A DNA stretch of 64,000 bases, taken from contig CAZSFD010000010.1 in the NCBI GenBank assembly GCA_964606085.1, positions 1 to 64,000 on the forward strand. Direction: 5' to 3'. Made by a program: the position numbers and the translations under genes. Below, in pieces: positions 15,464 through 22,907 of this stretch. Source of the stretch: CAIQJJ01 sp964606085 (lineage in GTDB: Bacteria; Chloroflexota; Anaerolineae; Anaerolineales; UBA4823). Position 1 is the stretch's first letter. Each line of letters begins with the position of its first letter. The notes under the pieces were generated by a model. It saw only the letters and a program-made list of their open reading frames with translations. It did not search any database and was not told the DNA's origin.

Positions 15464-16654
15464 ATGGGTGTCAATTTATTCCCTGCCATTTTGCTGGCCG
15501 GCCCGCCGCACTGCGGCAAGTCGGTGCTTTCGTTCATGCTGACCAAACAGTTACGCGAGCAGCAGGTGGCCCATTATTTGCTGCGCGCCGTGCCCGATGG
15601 CGAAGGCGATTGGTTTCTGGAAGGCGAGGCCGCTTTGATGCGGGCCATCCGCACCGGCCACAAAACAGCTTATTCGGCGCGCTTTGTGAGCCATTTTTGC
15701 AACATCATCGAAAACCGCTGGCTGCCGCTACTGGTAGATATCGGCGGGAAGCCGCAGGGCGAGCAATTTGAAATCATCCGGGCCTGCACCCATGCCATTT
15801 TGCTCTATCGAGATGAAGACGAACGCCAGTATTGGCGGAAAATTTTGGATGAGAGCCAGTTGCTGCCGCTAGCTGAATTATGTTCCATGCAGACTGAGCC
15901 TGAAGCCTTGCTGGAGGTTGAACCAACTTTGCAGGCGGTGATCAGCGGTCTGGAAAGGGATGCCGAAAAACGTCAACAAGGGAAGGTTTTTGATGCGCTC
16001 GTGGAACGCGTGAGCGGCATTTGCGCTTACCCGCCAGGCGAGTTGGAAGAATTCCACCTGAGCCGCGCCCCGCTGCCGGCACTTACCGAACGTTATCTGG
16101 CCCGGCAGCTTGGCCTGCCCGATGCCGAAACCAACCCTACGTGGCAGCCAGAACATCTGAAACGATTAATGTCTACCGGTAAACTGAACCCACCCTACGC
16201 ACTCTATGGACGCGGCCCAATCTGGCTGGCGGCGATGCTGCTAAGTTGCGATCTTGCATCTCCGGCGGCCATCTTTGACGTACGCTACGGCTGGGTGACT
16301 TTGCCCGATGCTCTGGCCGAAGGGTGCAGCGCGGCGATTTGCTTCCGCATTCGCCGACATATACCAGGATACGATTGGATCGGCATCCATCTGCCCGACA
16401 GTATTTTGGAAGTTGAAGAATTGCGACAGCCCGAGTTGGGCCACATAGTGGGATTGCAACCACGCGGGGTGGTCTTGAGTGGGAAGCTGCCGCGCTGGGT
16501 TGTGGCTACTTTGGTGCGCACCCTGGCTGGAAAATACGCCTGGGTAGGTGTGGATGATCCCCGGAATAAGCGTGTAATAGTGGTTCACAGTCAATCCCCC
16601 GAACAGGAAATCGGAGACGTGCTGGATAGGCCAGACATAACGGACTTACCGTGA
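15464..16654 (+). CDS. csx3: P-loop ATPase-Csx3 (Crn3) fusion, probable ring nuclease
   Basis: 396 residues. The N-terminal part has a Walker A motif GPPHCGKS (13-20), HYLLRAVPDGEGDWFLEGE and a Walker B-like LPLLVDIGGKP, a P-loop domain known to be fused to Csx3 in some bacteria. The C-terminal part (about 245-396) contains GRGPIWLAAMLL, FDVRYGWVTLP and then the Csx3 core VVLSGKLPRWVVATLVRTLA, GVDDPRNKRVIVVHSQS. The Asp-Pro-Arg and His residues correspond to the conserved Csx3 active-site region. Csx3/Crn3 cleaves cyclic tetra-adenylate in characterised members, switching off type III signalling. The start has CGGAG 7 nt upstream and the gene is divergent from the CARF-HTH regulator. Confidence 0.82.
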   Translation: MGVNLFPAILLAGPPHCGKSVLSFMLTKQLREQQVAHYLLRAVPDGEGDWFLEGEAALMRAIRTGHKTAYSARFVSHFCNIIENRWLPLLVDIGGKPQGEQFEIIRACTHAILLYRDEDERQYWRKILDESQLLPLAELCSMQTEPEALLEVEPTLQAVISGLERDAEKRQQGKVFDALVERVSGICAYPPGELEEFHLSRAPLPALTERYLARQLGLPDAETNPTWQPEHLKRLMSTGKLNPPYALYGRGPIWLAAMLLSCDLASPAAIFDVRYGWVTLPDALAEGCSAAICFRIRRHIPGYDWIGIHLPDSILEVEELRQPELGHIVGLQPRGVVLSGKLPRWVVATLVRTLAGKYAWVGVDDPRNKRVIVVHSQSPEQEIGDVLDRPDITDLP

Positions 16655-16752
16655 CAGGCGATGTCGCCGTTTGAATTCTAGTACACTTCAGATAATCTGG
16701 CAACACTTTGAGCGCGCCTGCCCGGTGTATTTTCTGTTTATGTCAGCCTACA

Positions 16753-17199
16753 TCACATATCATGGGAACTAAACTCGCTTACGCCCGCACCATCGGCCCG
16801 CTTTTGCATGGCATTGTAAACAGCCTGGGGCGTAAGCCAGGCCACCCGTTCTTTGTTGCCCTTGCCACGCACCAGCAACCGCCCGGTTTCTGGCGTGAAG
16901 TCGGCCAATTCTTCCCGCCGCAGGCCAGCAGCATAAGCCAGGGCAATCAAGGCTGCGTGTCTCGTGCTTGCCGGGGTGGGGTCATTTTCGCAGGTTGCCA
17001 TCAAGGCACTAATCTCACCGCCCGATAACTCACGGCCAGCGGGCAGGGTTGAGCCTTTGACCGATTTCACCGCCGCCGCTTTGTGATAATCTTCACCGCT
17101 CATTTGACCGGCCAGCCAGTCCGCTTTGAAGGTGTCGCGAATAGCAGCCAGATAAATTGGTGCTTGCCAAGCGATACAAATTATGTAAAATAAAAGCAC
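16753..17199 (-). pseudogene. Tyrosine recombinase remnant
   Basis: A 148-codon frame that matches a tyrosine integrase only in its middle: a core-binding stretch (PIYLAAIRDTFKADWLAGQ), then AALIALAYAAGLRREELADF with the first catalytic Arg, then LLVRGKGNKERVAWLTP. It ends soon afterwards (VSEFSSHDM), so the HxxR and Tyr of the active site are missing. The first dozen codons (MLLFYIICIAWQ) do not belong to the family. This is a relic of a former integration event, 3' of the csx3 fusion gene. Confidence 0.75.
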
Positions 17200-17239
17200 A
17201 AACGGCTGGGTGCCCCCCTCACTCGGTCGTTTGTGCTTT
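17193..17239 (-). terminator. Rho-independent terminator after the HEPN gene
   Basis: On the minus strand AAAGCACAAACG pairs with CGTTTGTGCTTT (12 bp), followed by TATTTTAC. It lies 7 bp after the HEPN stop codon. Confidence 0.75.
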
Positions 17240-17245
17240 AAGCGG

Positions 17246-17626
17246 TTAGTTTTCTGCCAGAAACTTTCGCGCCGTTACCAGAAACTCATCCGCCTGTGCC
17301 AACATCAGCACCACTACATCCTTGTCCACATCTGGATGAAATGCATAATCACCAATCTGACGCTGGTCGAAGGCGGTAATCAGCCAGCGATGGAATTTTG
17401 GGTCCAGCACCTTCGTCTTGGCAAAGTGTTGGCCGTAGGCGGCAATCGTGTTGCCATGCTTGCCAAACAGGATATCCTTTTCGTTGAGCAATGCTTCGGC
17501 GGTGTAGAACATAGCGTAATAGGCCCGGCCTGCCGCAATATCCACCTTATTGTTGGCGAGCAAGATTTCTGCCGCTTCGATGGCATCAACGGCGCGATCA
17601 AAAAGCTGGCGGGTAGTGTCTTTCAC
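17246..17626 (-). CDS. HEPN-domain protein, toxin-side partner of the MNT protein
   Basis: 126 residues from GTG at 17626, which overlaps the MNT stop codon (GTGA). The sequence is helical with RAYYAMFYTAEALLNEKDI, HGNTIAAYGQHF and RQIGDYAF, typical of HEPN proteins found next to minimal nucleotidyltransferases. I do not see the canonical R-x4-6-H RNase motif, so catalytic activity is uncertain. Such pairs act as type VII-like toxin-antitoxin modules in which the MNT partner modifies the HEPN toxin. A strong terminator follows immediately. Confidence 0.8.
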   Translation of the reverse strand: MKDTTRQLFDRAVDAIEAAEILLANNKVDIAAGRAYYAMFYTAEALLNEKDILFGKHGNTIAAYGQHFAKTKVLDPKFHRWLITAFDQRQIGDYAFHPDVDKDVVVLMLAQADEFLVTARKFLAEN

Positions 17627-17943
17627 GCCGCCACCCCTTCCAGCCGGACATTTTTGAGCAGCGGTAAGTCGCCTCTTTTCCACTGCTCCTCGGTCATGAT
17701 CGTGCGGCTGATGGTGACGCCATATTCCAACGACAAATCACTGGCTAACTCCGCAGAGCGTACCAGCTCGGCCCAATAGCTCTGGTAGGTGTCGAGCACG
17801 ATCATCACGTCCAAATCCGAACCGGGATGCTGATCGCCGCGCGCGTACGAACCGTACAAATAGAACGCTTTCAGGCGGTCGCCGTAGATGACGAACAACC
17901 CTTGTTTGAGTTTTGCCAGCAGGCGTTTGATGCGAATAGTCAT
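17623..17943 (-). CDS. Minimal nucleotidyltransferase (MNT), antitoxin-like
   Basis: 106 residues from ATG at 17943; an ATG at 17985 would add 14 residues but sits directly against its GGGAGG. The nucleotidyltransferase motif GSYARGDQHPGSDLDVMIV fits GSx10DxD, near residues 33-51. It overlaps the HEPN gene by four bases. In characterised MntA-HepT pairs the MNT protein adds AMP to the HEPN toxin and silences it. A TATAAT lies 6 nt upstream of the chosen ATG, suggesting a leaderless transcript. Confidence 0.82.
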   Translation of the reverse strand: MTIRIKRLLAKLKQGLFVIYGDRLKAFYLYGSYARGDQHPGSDLDVMIVLDTYQSYWAELVRSAELASDLSLEYGVTISRTIMTEEQWKRGDLPLLKNVRLEGVAA

Positions 17944-18040
17944 ATCTTGATTATAAATCCAAATCGCGCCTTCACTATTCACCATCCTCCCTCGGATGAG
18001 GGCCTCGAGACCACACTATCACCTTGTTTGGTACTTGAAT

Positions 18041-21000
18041 CTATTTCATGAAAACATATTTGCCATTTTGCTCTGCGATCTGCCCTAAAGCCAACAGCAT
18101 CTCCAAAATTTCGCTCACTTCATCAACACGCTTTGGCGTTCGGCGCCCATCAAAACCACTTGCCACATCCTCCGCACCAACCGGCCCACCCAAAGCAGTC
18201 AACACAGCGCGTACAGCAGTTGCCCGATCTTTGAGCGATGAGGGCCAAACCTGTTTGACTTCCAAAATCACAGGCGGCGCATCTGTTTCTGGCACTTCCA
18301 CCAGGGTGGGCTGGATGGGTTTCGCTTGATCGGCAGCCTGGTATTCAGGGCGCAGCCAGCGGATATGCCCCTCGTCTTCTTCGGCGGCGCGTTTGGCGTT
18401 CAGGCCAACCAGGCGCTGCAAAATTTCTTCATCACTCACGCTGGACGGCCAGCCGTAGGCTTCGAAGACGGCCTGATCCAAATCGTCATGGAGTTGCTGG
18501 AGAACACTGATCAGCCCTTGCTCGTGGATGATGCGCTCTTTGGCATCAAGTGCTTCACCAGTATGCAGCTTTTCCATCACGTTGTACATATCGGTAATGG
18601 TGAGCTTTGGGTACTGAGCCTGTTGACGCTTGCGGTGGGTATCGATCTGTTCTGCAAGGGTGCGAATGCGGGCCTTTTGAGCTTCATTGGCATCGGGGAA
18701 GGGGAATTTTCCAAAACAATCTGAATGATTGTAATTAGAATCATTACCTACACCCAGCCACCCACCGGATGCTCGCGCCCACAGAATATGTACCCATGAA
18801 GATAAAATACCAAGATAAAAAGCATCATCAAGTCCGATGGCGATAATTTTCGCATCAGGCATCACATCTGTATTCAAAAAAATGAATGTCCGATGTGTCG
18901 CGGTACGGCAGGTTGCAATATAACGAGAAAGGTTTGAGAAACAATTTCGCATATCGGGTCGTGGTCTGCCCCATACCCACCACTTTTCCCGAAAGGTGGG
19001 ATCATTATTAATATCGCGGAAAGGCTTTACGTCATTTATAAGTTTTTGCATTAGTTGCGGATATTTTTTTTGGGCTTCTTCGGCTGTCAATCCATAAAAA
19101 TCAATAACAAATCTTTCTTTCGGAGTCTGTGTAAGATCATGACCAATCATGTATTTATGGACAACTTCTGGTAATTGGTTTGCATTCAAACCATATTTAT
19201 CAAGTTCTTCGGGGGAAAGTCGAAAACCATCTCCCACCAAGATAATGCCTTGAAATGACATTCCCTCATTAGACCTGAGGTAAGATGCAGCAGCAACATT
19301 TGCCCCTATTTTTAGATCCTCATAAATATTTCCTACTGCTAAATCAAACTCTACAGCAACTTCTTCTATTCCTGTATTCTTTTCCGACCTGACTTTTGCC
19401 AATATTCCATCATGCGTACCTTTCTTTGCTACCGTCATTGCTATTCGTACTGCAGCACCGTCAGCGGAATCGACCCAGGGATGGTCTGGAATCGCATAAA
19501 CGATTGAAATGGTTTTTTTGGCAGTTATATGATTCTTCAAAATACGGCGATTAAACGTTTGCGTGATGCTATTCGTAGTAACAAATCCAAATCTTTCTAG
19601 ATTTTTATGAAGTAACAAAGCTGCTTTTTCCCACCAATACATGACAAAATCTACAGAATTGGGTACCTTTTTATAAACAGATCGTAAAGCATCAACATAT
19701 CCATCGCCAAGGGCAAAACGCATTCTTTTGTTACCAATAAATGGTGGGTTACCCACGATAAAATCAGCCGAGGGCCATGTGGCTTCGCAGGGGCTAATAT
19801 ACTTGTAAGCAGGAATGCGGGCAGTCTCATCAGGAACTTCTTCGCCCGTAACAGGGTGCGTTTTCGTTGTGCGGCCATCCCAACGAGTAACCGGAACACC
19901 CTTCTCGTCCAGCAAGGGTTCAATCGAGTCCCAGGCCAGCACGGCATCGCGGCACTCAATGTTATGAAAATCTTTGATGATCGGTTCAGCATGTGGTGTA
20001 TCGCCACGCGTGCGGTAATGCCATTGCAGATAGCCAATCCACAACACCAGTTCGGCAATCGCTGCTGCCCGCGGGTTGACCTCGATCCCCAAGAATTGCT
20101 GCGGTGAGACGGTCACCCCGCTCATCTCCAGTTTCAGTTGCCCTTCCCCCAGCTCCTGCAGTGTGTTGAGCACTTCGCCTTCCAGGCGTTTAAGATGTTC
20201 CAGGGTCACGTACAGAAAATTTCCAGAACCACAAGCTGGATCGAGGATGCGAATAGTTGCCAGGTGCCGGTGAAAGGTTTCGATTTCGGCAATCGCATCC
20301 GCAGGTTTGCCCGATTCGGCTTGCAAAAGCGCCGCAGCCTGCACACTTTCCCATTCGGCGCGCAGCGGTTCAACGATCGTAGGTTTGACCAGCCGTTCCA
20401 CATAGGCGCGTGGGGTGTAATGCGCCCCCAGCTTGTGGCGCTCCACTGGGTCGAGAGCGCGTTCCAGGAGCGTCCCAAAGATAGCCGGTTCCACGTCTCG
20501 CCAGTCAGCTTTGGCAGCTTCTACAAGCAGTTCAATTTGAGCCAACGAGAGCGGCAGCGCGGTCTGGTTCGTGAAAAGTCCACCGTTAAACCGAGGGATG
20601 TGTCGTCGCAAGATTACCGAAAAACCGCCTTGATCCATTGTCTTCCACAGGTGTTCCAGCATCGGCTGGAAACTGGCGGGGTCTTGGCGAATATCATCGA
20701 GGAGCTGCGTAAAACTGCGTTCTGGCAGCATCCCCACATCTTCCGCAAACATCGTGAACAGACAACGCATCAAGAAATGGGCAACGGATTCCGGGTCACT
20801 GCTGCCTTCGAGTGATTTAGCCAATTCTGCCAACCGCGCCGCAATTTCACGCGTCACTTTGGCGCTCCGCCGCGAAGGGTCGAGACCCATCGGGTCATTC
20901 CAAACCTGGTGCAGCAATTGACGCACGTTGCCATCGTGCAAATCATCCAGCTTTAGGCGGTAGCTGCTCGGGTCAGGGAAAGGAATATAGTTGCCGCCGG

Positions 21001-21502
21001 TGCGGCTGAACTCGCTGTATAGGGCAATCGTATTGCCCACATCTACAATCACGATAAAAGGAGGCCGACCGCCTTGAATCTCCTCGCTGGGCAAACTGCG
21101 GGCGTAAGTTTGGGCTTGTTGGCGAGCTTTTTCCATTGCCGTATCCCAGCCTTTGGTGCCGCGCACTGCGGTGCCGGTTTTCCGTTGCTTGCGGCGAATC
21201 AAATCAGCTTCGGAGAAAACCGGGGTATCGGTTTCTGGTTTTTCGCTGCCTTGCTTGGCTTCCAGCACAAAGCAACTGCGTTTGTAAAGGTCAATGAAAT
21301 TGGTCGTGCCATGAGCAGATGGCACGCTCTTTTCAAAGATGTACTCATTTTCATGTGGCTTTTCAGAGGCGGGTCGGGGATGGTCTACGCCGATGATGTC
21401 GCAAAGTTCGGTCAGGAAGAGTTGGTAGTTGGCGCGTTCCGCCGCACCGGATGCCTGCCAGCGGTTAATAAAAGTCTGAATGTGATGGGAATTATTGTTC
21501 AT
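18041..21502 (-). CDS. MmeI-like single-chain restriction-modification enzyme (type IIL/IIG)
   Basis: 1153 residues. The N-terminal nuclease domain has a PD-(D/E)XK-like site: Asp71, then FVLEAKQG with Glu81 and Lys83. A helical spacer follows. The methyltransferase domain has motif I DPACGSGNFL (about 421) and the adenine-N6 motif NPPF (about 584), with the family's HYTPRAYVERLV stretch before motif I. The region about 750-1000 should be the target-recognition domain (SYLRSNEGMSFQGIILVG, then WWVWGRPRPDMRN). MmeI-type enzymes cut about 20 bases from their site and methylate one strand for protection. No separate modification gene is adjacent, as expected. The central part (about 18.8-19.7 kb) is visibly richer in A+T, consistent with exchange of the recognition region. 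Confidence 0.85.
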   Translation of the reverse strand: MNNNSHHIQTFINRWQASGAAERANYQLFLTELCDIIGVDHPRPASEKPHENEYIFEKSVPSAHGTTNFIDLYKRSCFVLEAKQGSEKPETDTPVFSEADLIRRKQRKTGTAVRGTKGWDTAMEKARQQAQTYARSLPSEEIQGGRPPFIVIVDVGNTIALYSEFSRTGGNYIPFPDPSSYRLKLDDLHDGNVRQLLHQVWNDPMGLDPSRRSAKVTREIAARLAELAKSLEGSSDPESVAHFLMRCLFTMFAEDVGMLPERSFTQLLDDIRQDPASFQPMLEHLWKTMDQGGFSVILRRHIPRFNGGLFTNQTALPLSLAQIELLVEAAKADWRDVEPAIFGTLLERALDPVERHKLGAHYTPRAYVERLVKPTIVEPLRAEWESVQAAALLQAESGKPADAIAEIETFHRHLATIRILDPACGSGNFLYVTLEHLKRLEGEVLNTLQELGEGQLKLEMSGVTVSPQQFLGIEVNPRAAAIAELVLWIGYLQWHYRTRGDTPHAEPIIKDFHNIECRDAVLAWDSIEPLLDEKGVPVTRWDGRTTKTHPVTGEEVPDETARIPAYKYISPCEATWPSADFIVGNPPFIGNKRMRFALGDGYVDALRSVYKKVPNSVDFVMYWWEKAALLLHKNLERFGFVTTNSITQTFNRRILKNHITAKKTISIVYAIPDHPWVDSADGAAVRIAMTVAKKGTHDGILAKVRSEKNTGIEEVAVEFDLAVGNIYEDLKIGANVAAASYLRSNEGMSFQGIILVGDGFRLSPEELDKYGLNANQLPEVVHKYMIGHDLTQTPKERFVIDFYGLTAEEAQKKYPQLMQKLINDVKPFRDINNDPTFREKWWVWGRPRPDMRNCFSNLSRYIATCRTATHRTFIFLNTDVMPDAKIIAIGLDDAFYLGILSSWVHILWARASGGWLGVGNDSNYNHSDCFGKFPFPDANEAQKARIRTLAEQIDTHRKRQQAQYPKLTITDMYNVMEKLHTGEALDAKERIIHEQGLISVLQQLHDDLDQAVFEAYGWPSSVSDEEILQRLVGLNAKRAAEEDEGHIRWLRPEYQAADQAKPIQPTLVEVPETDAPPVILEVKQVWPSSLKDRATAVRAVLTALGGPVGAEDVASGFDGRRTPKRVDEVSEILEMLLALGQIAEQNGKYVFMK

Positions 21503-21649
21503 GTTTTGGCAGTTCTGGTCAAATACGCCTGCTCACACGTAGGCGAACGTCTCGCCACTGCCATCTGGTGAGTTCCATTTACCGGGTTTAATGATATATC
21601 AGGATATCCTTCGGTGCAAGGAAAACGCATATTTTTCAATCGCGCCTCC

Positions 21650-21677
21650 TTGACACTTCCTCAATCGGTGGTATCAT
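21650..21677 (+). promoter_or_regulatory. Sigma70-like promoter for the SSB-like gene
   Basis: TTGACA at 21650-21655 and TATCAT at 21672-21677, separated by 16 bases. It is divergent from the MmeI-like gene and points into a leader that contains a terminator-like hairpin before the SSB-like gene. Confidence 0.7.
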
Positions 21678-21712
21678 CCGCCGCAACTGAATAACCTGTT
21701 GCACACACGTTG

Positions 21713-21753
21713 GCCGGACAATTCCCCCTGGATGGAATCTTGTCCGGCTTTTT
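21713..21753 (+). terminator. Leader hairpin with T-run (attenuator-like) before the SSB-like gene
   Basis: GCCGGACAA (21713-21721) pairs with TTGTCCGGC (21740-21748) and TTTTT follows. An inner ATTCC/GGAAT stem closes a CCCTGGAT loop. Lying between a good promoter and the ribosome-binding site, it could end most transcripts early. A related hairpin follows the gene. Confidence 0.65.
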
Positions 21754-21784
21754 GCGTTTAACCTACCCATCAAAGGAGTCTCAC

Positions 21785-22180
21785 ATGATCAACGACATCG
21801 TTCTCGAAGGCATCATCGTCAAATCGTGGAAGTACGCCGACGACCTGCTCTTCCGCCTGGCCTGCTACCGCGACCCCGACATGCCGCAGAAAGCGCCCGG
21901 CGATGTGCATGACGCCGCCGATTTCGTCAGCGTACGCGTACTCAAGGGCAACCTGGGCGCACCGGTGGTGCTGGAAAACAGCCAGCATGTGCGCGTGCAT
22001 GGCTTCCTGCAAAGCCGCGACTACGAAGAATCGCTGGCCGATTTCCTGAAAGATGCCAAAGGCACACTGACCTTGCCCGAAGGTCTCGACCCGGCCACGC
22101 TCAAAGCGCCGCGCGGCACTACCGAAATCATCGCCCGGCGCATCATCCTGATCGCCAACGGCACAGGGCGCAAGAAGTAA
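21785..22180 (+). CDS. OB-fold, single-stranded-DNA-binding-like protein of the mobile element
   Basis: 131 residues from ATG at 21785 (AAAGGAG upstream). The opening MINDIVLEGIIVKSWKYADDLLFRLACYRDP is split as in SSB-type OB folds (start 'N.v.l.G.v.....' then a strand), followed by ADFVSVRVLKG and QHVRVHGFLQSRDYEESL, where a strand-turn-strand hairpin is expected. The C-terminus (ARRIILIANGTGRKK) lacks the acidic SSB tail. It could coat single-stranded DNA during transfer or replication of the element. It is flanked by two related hairpins. Confidence 0.6.
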   Translation: MINDIVLEGIIVKSWKYADDLLFRLACYRDPDMPQKAPGDVHDAADFVSVRVLKGNLGAPVVLENSQHVRVHGFLQSRDYEESLADFLKDAKGTLTLPEGLDPATLKAPRGTTEIIARRIILIANGTGRKK

Positions 22181-22223
22181 CCTTCAACTCTCCCCAACCG
22201 CATATTCCGTTCACCCACACGTA

Positions 22224-22266
22224 GGCCGAAATGTTCCCCCAGGATGGGAATGTTTCGGCCTTTTTT
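22224..22266 (+). terminator. Rho-independent terminator after the SSB-like gene
   Basis: GGCCGAAA (22224-22231) pairs with TTTCGGCC (22253-22260) and TTTTTT follows. An inner TTCCC/GGGAA stem closes a CCAGGAT loop. It shares the loop sequence and the upstream CACACGT word with the hairpin at 21713, while the outer stem differs with pairing kept. Confidence 0.8.
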
Positions 22267-22507
22267 GTTCTTTTCCAAACAACCCCCTCGATGCAACCGT
22301 TCTGCCCTGGCAGGCTGTGGCCGCCGTGACTGTTCAGGTCACGGGACGTGAGAAGCGCAGACAAAGCCGGAATCGGGATCGGGTTCATACACACGCAAAC
22401 ACACAGACACGCTGCTCTACCCAGAGCAGCACAACCGAGGGCAGAAAACGAAACCTTCAACCTTCCAACTTTCAACTTTTCGTTTCCCCTTTCTGCCTTC
22501 TGCTGTG
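22267..22507. other. Intergenic stretch with small hairpins and no gene
   Basis: Together with its neighbours this forms a 418-bp gap between genes. I see small palindromes (CGTGACTGTTCAGGTCACG near 22325; CTGCTCTACCCAGAGCAG near 22411) and a simple AACCTTCCAACTTTCAAC repeat near 22455. No frame has coding character. Confidence 0.5.
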
Positions 22508-22598
22508 CTGCCCTGCAACCGGGCACCGCATAACGTTGGACAGTCCCAAACGTTTGCAACCCATCCCCACACGTTCACCCCCCTGAAAGGAGGAACCC
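22508..22598 (+). promoter_or_regulatory. Recurrent element leader, copy 1
   Basis: CTGCCCTG at 22508-22515, AACGTTGG at 22532-22539, CCCACACGTT about 25 nt before the start, then AAAGGAGGAACCC and ATG. The same boxes at the same spacing occur at 26086 and 29648. No ordinary -35/-10 pair is obvious, so it may be a promoter of an unusual class or an operator. Confidence 0.6.
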
Positions 22599-22895
22599 AT
22601 GCCAACCCAAGTACCCCGACCCGAAACCGAACGGCTCAAAACCCACTACGTCTGCTCCGACTGCTGGGGCCATCTGGTCCTGTTCCCGGATCCACAAACA
22701 CACCTGATTGACGTGCGCTGCATGACCGAAGGCTGCCCCTGTTCCGGCTACGTCACCCGCGGCTTCACGGCCCGGCGTGAGCAGGAACAGGTGCTCGAAC
22801 GCATGGAAGTGCGTGCCGCCCTGCAAGGCCTTGTGGATTGGATCGAACCACGCCGTTCCGTGGCCCAAAACCTGGCCGAACTCGGCTTTGGTTAG
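22599..22895 (+). CDS. Small zinc-ribbon-like hypothetical protein
   Basis: 98 residues. Cysteines are placed as in a zinc ribbon: YVCSDCWG near residue 20 and RCMTEGCPCSGYV near 40-52, the second half carrying three Cys. The C-terminal part is helical (REQEQVLERMEVRAALQGLV). No family was recognised. It has a strong AAAGGAGGAACCC site and is the first gene after a recurrent leader, 12 bp ahead of the next gene. A nucleic-acid-binding accessory role is plausible. Confidence 0.6.
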   Translation: MPTQVPRPETERLKTHYVCSDCWGHLVLFPDPQTHLIDVRCMTEGCPCSGYVTRGFTARREQEQVLERMEVRAALQGLVDWIEPRRSVAQNLAELGFG

Positions 22896-22907
22896 CCGGA
22901 GGCCATC

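Noticed and set aside
17246..17943. HEPN/MNT pair as the missing cyclic-oligoadenylate effector
   Set aside because: Neither protein has a CARF or SAVED domain; the pair is a typical self-contained toxin-antitoxin module.
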